A program made the position numbers and the translations under genes. A stretch of DNA of 64,000 nt from the NCBI GenBank assembly GCA_963664285.2, contig CAXXNX010000047.1, forward strand, positions 124,001-188,000. Direction: 5' to 3'. This DNA is from JAJCYL01 sp963664285 (lineage in GTDB: Bacteria > Bacteroidota > Bacteroidia > Cytophagales > Cyclobacteriaceae). This document shows positions 59,680 to 64,000 of the stretch, in pieces (the stretch's first letter is position 1; the number at the start of each line of letters is the position of its first letter). The notes under the pieces were generated by a model. It ran no database searches, was not told the DNA's origin, and saw only the letters and a program-made list of their open reading frames with translations.

Positions 59680-61212
59680 TTAGAAACTAAACCCAACAGT
59701 TAACAAAACATTAGTAGACCTATTGTCTAGTGCTACACTTGGCTCAGTACCATCCGAGAGGAAATAGGGACTGTAAGCAGTGTTACCATAAGTATTTATC
59801 ACTCCAAGATCCGCAAAGAATTTTTTGTTTCGATAGCCAACCCCAAATGAGATACTTTGTTCATCGCTGTCTACTGCAGGTTCTTCCACCGGATCGGCCC
59901 GGTAGGCATAGCCGGCACGCAGTCTGAAGTTATCAATACGATATTCTGTTCCCAATCTAAAGTTGATTACTCTTTTGTACAGACTTCTGATAGTCTGATT
60001 ATCGGCAGTTGCTGAGAAGTCGTCTGATCCAAGATTGGCATTTGAATAGTCCACCATTTCGATATCCCCGGTGAAGAACCCATTTTTACCTAAGAAATAA
60101 GCTAGACCAAAATTCAATTTTGATGGAGTTCTTAGGCTGTAATTGCTGGCGAATAATCTGCCCTGTAAATCGAAGTTACTAAGTATCTCACCATTAAAGT
60201 CGACATCATTATAGCTAACCGACAAGTCACTAAAGGTGTCGTCATTGATTTCATACCAGGTTGGTGTAACATAAGATAAACCAACTGTCAGTACGTCCAC
60301 GGGGCGAAATATCAAACCAAATGTTGCATTTACGCCGATGCCATCAATATCTGTTTCTTCTTCTAAGAGAATGTCATTGGTAAGATCATCCGCTTGGCCA
60401 GGATTATCAAATAACAAAAACTCGCTTTCTCTGTAGATCTTCTTTATCTTGTAATTTAGAGTAGCAATTCCCAATCCTCCTCCAAAATACAGCCGGTCCT
60501 TATAGTTACCACCGGCCGAGAAGTTCCACTGGTATTGAGAACCTGATACTTTAACTGTCTCTTGCTGACGAGGTTCAATTCCCACAAAGGTTGAATATTG
60601 ATTCCCATTCTCAGGGTTGATAAGGAAACTATTATAAGCAAGAGAAAGTAGCTCAGTTCCGGAATCAAATATCCCGTCTTCATTTTCCAAAACAGTAGAT
60701 GGAATCCCATTGGCCTGTTCGATGAAAAAATCTACGATAGAACTTTCGTTACTAAACCCATCGTAAGTAAATTCTTGCTTGAAACTGTTGGTTCTGGATA
60801 ATGTAATTGCAAAAGAGCCGCCACGAAACCCATCGCCATTGTCTTCTTTACTTTTATTGAGCACTACCCCAAGCTGGTTAAAATTGAAATTTTCAGCTTC
60901 AGTAACAATGTTGCCACCATCAAAATTTGCATCTGATTGGAGAAAGTTCAATGATGGCGAAAAAGAAAACTGTGACCTGTTGAAGAATCCCAATCCAGCA
61001 GGGTTAGAAACTGCTGAACTGAGATCGCCTCCCAGTGCCACTTGTGCGCCACCAATTCCCTGAATCCTGGCTGAGCCATTAAACCTGGTCTGGCTAAAGA
61101 GTAGCGCTTCATTATAGAGCCCAAATGCCTCCGGATTTACTTGTGCCAGGACTGGAAAATTAGACAGAGCTAACGCTAAGCTTAATAGTATAAGCGTTGA
61201 ATTGAATTTCAT
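59680..61212 (-). CDS. OmpP1/FadL/TodX-family outer-membrane porin
   Basis: 510 residues with a signal peptide (LLSLALALSNFPVLAQ). The N-terminal hatch has the FadL-like motif GSARIQGIGGAQVALGGDLSS, then SNPAGLGFFNRSQFSFSPSLNF. About 14 beta-strands end in LLTVGFSF with a terminal Phe. It probably carries hydrophobic molecules across the outer membrane. The upstream gene (RS-rich protein) ends 47 bp before it on the same strand, so the two are likely co-transcribed. Confidence 0.88.
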   Translation of the reverse strand: MKFNSTLILLSLALALSNFPVLAQVNPEAFGLYNEALLFSQTRFNGSARIQGIGGAQVALGGDLSSAVSNPAGLGFFNRSQFSFSPSLNFLQSDANFDGGNIVTEAENFNFNQLGVVLNKSKEDNGDGFRGGSFAITLSRTNSFKQEFTYDGFSNESSIVDFFIEQANGIPSTVLENEDGIFDSGTELLSLAYNSFLINPENGNQYSTFVGIEPRQQETVKVSGSQYQWNFSAGGNYKDRLYFGGGLGIATLNYKIKKIYRESEFLLFDNPGQADDLTNDILLEEETDIDGIGVNATFGLIFRPVDVLTVGLSYVTPTWYEINDDTFSDLSVSYNDVDFNGEILSNFDLQGRLFASNYSLRTPSKLNFGLAYFLGKNGFFTGDIEMVDYSNANLGSDDFSATADNQTIRSLYKRVINFRLGTEYRIDNFRLRAGYAYRADPVEEPAVDSDEQSISFGVGYRNKKFFADLGVINTYGNTAYSPYFLSDGTEPSVALDNRSTNVLLTVGFSF

Positions 61213-61259
61213 AACTAAATGTTTTTTTGAGAATTAACCTTTTTTTAAATCGACTTGTA

Positions 61260-62717
61260 TTAATTGTTTTTTCTTGAACGTGATTTAGTTGAGCCACCAG
61301 AGGACGAACGTGACCTTGATTTGGACCCAATGCTTCTTGATCCACTAGATCCACCACTAAACCCACTACTTCGTGACCGGGTATTGGACCCACTACTAAA
61401 TCCGCTGCTTCGAGACCTGCTATTGCTAGATCCGCTATTAAATCCACCACTACGTGATCGACTATTGGACCTATTGGAATTGAAGCCTTTGTTAGAGGAA
61501 CCATAACTTCTGCTCCTACTTCTGGTGTTGCCATAAGAGGAACTCCCCGATCTTGAGCCAGACCGGTAATTTCGTTCATAGCTTGGTGAAGTGGTGCTTT
61601 GCCTACTCCTCGTAGAAGAAGTGCCTGAACTGTTTCTCTGCCGGCTGTAAGTGCTACCAGATGAAGATCTGCTTCTGTTAGTATAAGTACTTTGATTATT
61701 TGTACCGGATGTTCTGCTTCGCGAATTTGTTACAGCATTTCGACTTCTAACTGCTCCACTGTTTGTCGTTCGTGTTCTGCCTCGATTCAGTTCGTTTTGT
61801 GATCTAGATATGTCAGTGGACGATACTCGCGTTCTCCCTCTGGTAGTAGTTACTGAAGAACTCTCACCCAATGTACTGCGTGACCTTGAACTTCTCGAAC
61901 CGCCGTCAGCTAAGGTAGCACTTCGAGCGCTTCGATTACTACGAGCCCCTCTTACTACTTCTCGTCCGCCTCGTGTTCGAATAACCTCACCTCCATTGAC
62001 ATAATATCCGTTGGAGAAACCCCTGTTATATGCTGAATAGTACGAATATCGTGGTCCATAATAAGATGGTCTGTAGAAGCTACCATAGTATCCACCGTAA
62101 AAGGGATCATAGTAACGAGCCCTATAGGAGAATGGAGAAAAAAATGGATCATAAAAAGGATCGTAATAAGAACCATAATACCCAGGGCTACCATAGCCAA
62201 ATGAGAAACTTAAACCTGATCCGAAATAGAATCCAGAACTGTATCCTAAACCAAAATTAAATCTTGGTCTGCCGTAAAAACTACCATAACGATTGTAACT
62301 GCAACCAGGAAAACCGGAGTTGTAATAATTGTTAACAATAGGAGCGTTGTCGTAATATCGATCATTGTCATCGAATTGATTATCATTATAATCTTCGGGA
62401 AAATACTCCTCATTTTTTTCCTCAATCACTTCTTCCCCTACACCATTGTTATACTTTGACAAGTATTCAGGGTTGATATTTCTGGCTGAATAGCTGGATC
62501 CATCATAAGCGTTATTTTGATAGGACTGCAATACTTCTTGGGATTCCGTCTCCTCGTCTATTTTAGCTACCTTTACCTTTTTCTCTTTTCTGTCTTTTGA
62601 GGAAAAATACAGGTCGTCATACTCCTGGGCGAACACTCCATATGGAGTAATTAAGAAGGTTACCAGACCCACTGTTAAGGACATTTTCAGAACTTTCTCT
62701 AACGCTTTCATGGTCAT
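61260..62717 (-). CDS. Secreted Arg/Ser/Gly/Tyr-rich low-complexity protein
   Basis: 485 residues. A signal peptide (LTVGLVTFLITPYGVFAQ) is followed by an acidic segment (50-130), a Gly/Tyr/Phe-rich aromatic segment (about 130-250, with repeats of YYGSYYDPFYDPFFSPF type), and a long Arg/Ser-rich tail (about 255-485). Near the end the unit SRSRS-GGF-NSGSS repeats in tandem. Such proteins occur in this position in other Cytophagales. An adhesive, surface or matrix role is a guess. The tail is prone to slippage but the frame is open throughout. Confidence 0.75.
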   Translation of the reverse strand: MTMKALEKVLKMSLTVGLVTFLITPYGVFAQEYDDLYFSSKDRKEKKVKVAKIDEETESQEVLQSYQNNAYDGSSYSARNINPEYLSKYNNGVGEEVIEEKNEEYFPEDYNDNQFDDNDRYYDNAPIVNNYYNSGFPGCSYNRYGSFYGRPRFNFGLGYSSGFYFGSGLSFSFGYGSPGYYGSYYDPFYDPFFSPFSYRARYYDPFYGGYYGSFYRPSYYGPRYSYYSAYNRGFSNGYYVNGGEVIRTRGGREVVRGARSNRSARSATLADGGSRSSRSRSTLGESSSVTTTRGRTRVSSTDISRSQNELNRGRTRTTNSGAVRSRNAVTNSRSRTSGTNNQSTYTNRSRSSSGSTYSRQRNSSGTSSTRSRQSTTSPSYERNYRSGSRSGSSSYGNTRSRSRSYGSSNKGFNSNRSNSRSRSGGFNSGSSNSRSRSSGFSSGSNTRSRSSGFSGGSSGSRSIGSKSRSRSSSGGSTKSRSRKNN

Positions 62718-62782
62718 TTCCTTTATGGTTATTCAAGTTACAACAATTAGCAGACATCAGTAAGTTTGTATTATCAAAAACT

Positions 62783-62790
62783 TATATTTG
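62783..62790 (+). promoter_or_regulatory. -7 box upstream of proS
   Basis: TATATTTG is a perfect match to the Bacteroidota -7 consensus TAnnTTTG, 36 bp before the proS start. A TTTG at 62765-62768 is only 14 bp upstream, which is short for a -33 box. The divergent RS-rich gene starts 110 bp away. Confidence 0.5.
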
Positions 62791-62826
62791 CCGCTTTCTG
62801 AAAATAATGCAATATCCGTACCAAAA

Positions 62827-64000
62827 ATGGGAAAAGGGCTAACAAAAAGGAGCGAAGATTATTCACAGTGGTACAATGAGCTGGTAAAAAAGGCTGATCT
62901 GGCCGAGAATTCTCCTGTTAGGGGTTGCATGGTCATTAAACCCTATGGATTTGCTATTTGGGAAAAAATGCAAAGAGGTTTGGATGATATGTTCAAGGAC
63001 ACCGGCCATACAAATGCATACTTCCCATTGTTCATACCAAAATCATACCTAAGTAAAGAGGCGGACCACGTAGAGGGTTTTGCCAAAGAGTGTGCTGTGG
63101 TTACACACTATCGTCTAAAGTATGATGAAAGTGGAAAAGGGCTGATTGTGGATCCTGATGCGAAGCTTGAGGAAGAACTGATAATACGTCCCACCAGTGA
63201 AACCATCATATGGAACACTTACAAAAACTGGATACAGTCTTACCGTGATTTACCAATCCTGTTGAACCAGTGGGTAAATGTGGTGAGGTGGGAGATGAGG
63301 ACCAGGTTATTTTTACGCACTACAGAATTCCTATGGCAGGAAGGTCATACCGCTCATGCTACAAAGAAGGAAGCGGAAGAAGAAACCAATCTGATGTTGA
63401 ATATTTATGCTGACTTCGTTGAAAGTTTTATGGCCGTTCCAGTCATCAAAGGAATTAAAACCGAAAGTGAACGTTTTGCCGGCGCTGAAAAAACTTACTG
63501 TATTGAAGCGCTGATGCAGGATGGCAAAGCGCTTCAGGCAGGGACATCACATTTCTTGGGTCAAAACTTTGCCAGGGCTTTTGATGTGAAATTTTTAAAT
63601 AAAGAAGGGCAACTTGACCTCGTATGGGGAACTTCCTGGGGAGCCAGCACAAGGCTCATGGGAGCGCTTATCATGACACATTCCGACGATGACGGTTTGG
63701 TACTGCCTCCCAAATTGGCGCCCATCCAGGTGGTGATTGTTCCTATATTTAAAAATGAAGAGCAACAACAAGCAATTGCTGAAAAAGTGGAAGTGCTGGT
63801 AAAAGACTTAAAAAGTGCAGGTGTGTCAGTCAAATTTGACAACCGGGATACCTATAAGCCCGGTTGGAAATTTGCCGAGTACGAGCTTAAGGGTGTCCCA
63901 GTGCGGATTGCAGTGGGCCCTAAAGACCTCGAAAATGGAACTGTAGAAGTAGCTCGCAGGGATACTAAGGAAAAGGAATTCTGCCCTATGGATGATCAAT
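62827..64000 (+). CDS. proS: Prolyl-tRNA synthetase (partial, runs off the window)
   Basis: ProRS charges tRNA-Pro in the cytoplasm. 391 codons are present to the window end. Class II motifs are seen: motif 1 around MVIKPYGFAIWEKMQRGLDD, motif 2 around VNVVRWEMRTRLFLRTTEFLWQEGHTAH, and the motif 3 part LVWGTSWGASTRLMGALIM. It is of the eukaryote/archaeal-like type (start MGKGLTKRSEDYSQWYNELV, no editing insert), which is common in Bacteroidota. The anticodon-binding domain begins at VVIVPIFKNEEQQ. The frame is intact. Confidence 0.96.
   Translation, partial: MGKGLTKRSEDYSQWYNELVKKADLAENSPVRGCMVIKPYGFAIWEKMQRGLDDMFKDTGHTNAYFPLFIPKSYLSKEADHVEGFAKECAVVTHYRLKYDESGKGLIVDPDAKLEEELIIRPTSETIIWNTYKNWIQSYRDLPILLNQWVNVVRWEMRTRLFLRTTEFLWQEGHTAHATKKEAEEETNLMLNIYADFVESFMAVPVIKGIKTESERFAGAEKTYCIEALMQDGKALQAGTSHFLGQNFARAFDVKFLNKEGQLDLVWGTSWGASTRLMGALIMTHSDDDGLVLPPKLAPIQVVIVPIFKNEEQQQAIAEKVEVLVKDLKSAGVSVKFDNRDTYKPGWKFAEYELKGVPVRIAVGPKDLENGTVEVARRDTKEKEFCPMDDQ

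Noticed and set aside
61264..62260. Leucine/aspartate-rich plus-strand frames over the RS-rich gene
   Set aside because: They mirror the Arg/Ser repeats on the other strand; no signal or family marks are present.

Overview
The window looks like chromosomal DNA of a Bacteroidota bacterium, most likely a marine or host-associated relative of the Cytophagales. The evidence is moderate-to-low G+C, -7 boxes of the TAnnTTTG type, a zinc-less L32 protein, the gene order DUF177-rpmF-plsX-fabH-efp, a bactofilin, SusD-free glycan genes with PVC-type heme propellers, and a FadL-like porin next to proS. No rRNA, tRNA or CRISPR array was recognised.

Insertion sequences dominate the layout. Seven copies of one IS1380-family element (about 1.62 kb, TTAA at most ends) cut the window into blocks. 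They lie at 1-1467, 3223-4843, 15926-18589, 35935-37555, 43391-45011, 45681-47300 and 51213-52833. Other elements are an IS5-type element (1479-3186), an IS4 (4921-6325), an IS1595 (6342-7416, with a second damaged copy near 14413-15573), a different IS1595 nested in an IS1380 (17003-18035), an IS30 (about 10815-11868) and two copies of an ISNCY-like element (11922-13944, 54751-56774).

The host blocks are as follows. (a) 4848-15921: a DUF4386 gene split by two elements, then the lipid/translation cluster DUF177-rpmF-plsX-fabH-efp. Here plsX is corrupted and efp is cut twice. An MFS transporter remnant follows. (b) 18594-35930: a sugar-oxidation and glycan-degradation island. It holds a DUF6851 haloperoxidase-like remnant, DUF1080, a heme propeller, a TolB-like lipoprotein, GH2, a broken cytochrome c/PA14/propeller lipoprotein, GH32, Gfo/Idh, a TIM-barrel isomerase and an azurin-tailed propeller. 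(c) 37560-43336: a DUF1800 remnant, then the tightly coupled operon GH88-OYE-SDR-DUF3311-like-sodium symporter. (d) 45012-45680: a miaA fragment between two inverted IS1380 copies. (e) 47301-51162: two perfect DnaA boxes, dnaG, a bactofilin and an outer-membrane protein behind a sigma-54 promoter. (f) 52868-64000: a broken sigma factor, an anti-sigma/TonB protein, DUF2911, tilS, a cyclic-nucleotide-binding protein, a FadL-like porin, an RS-rich secreted protein and the start of proS.

Blocks (b) and (c) together suggest uptake and oxidoreductive plus hydrolytic breakdown of a plant- or algal-type glycan, with electrons passed to c-type heme and blue-copper domains.

Many genes carry single-base indels. 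Two stretches (14413-14886 and 15655-15835) are base-level mosaics of unrelated sequences, which points to consensus error in assembly. The broken genes are therefore a mixture of real IS-driven decay and probable sequencing or assembly error.
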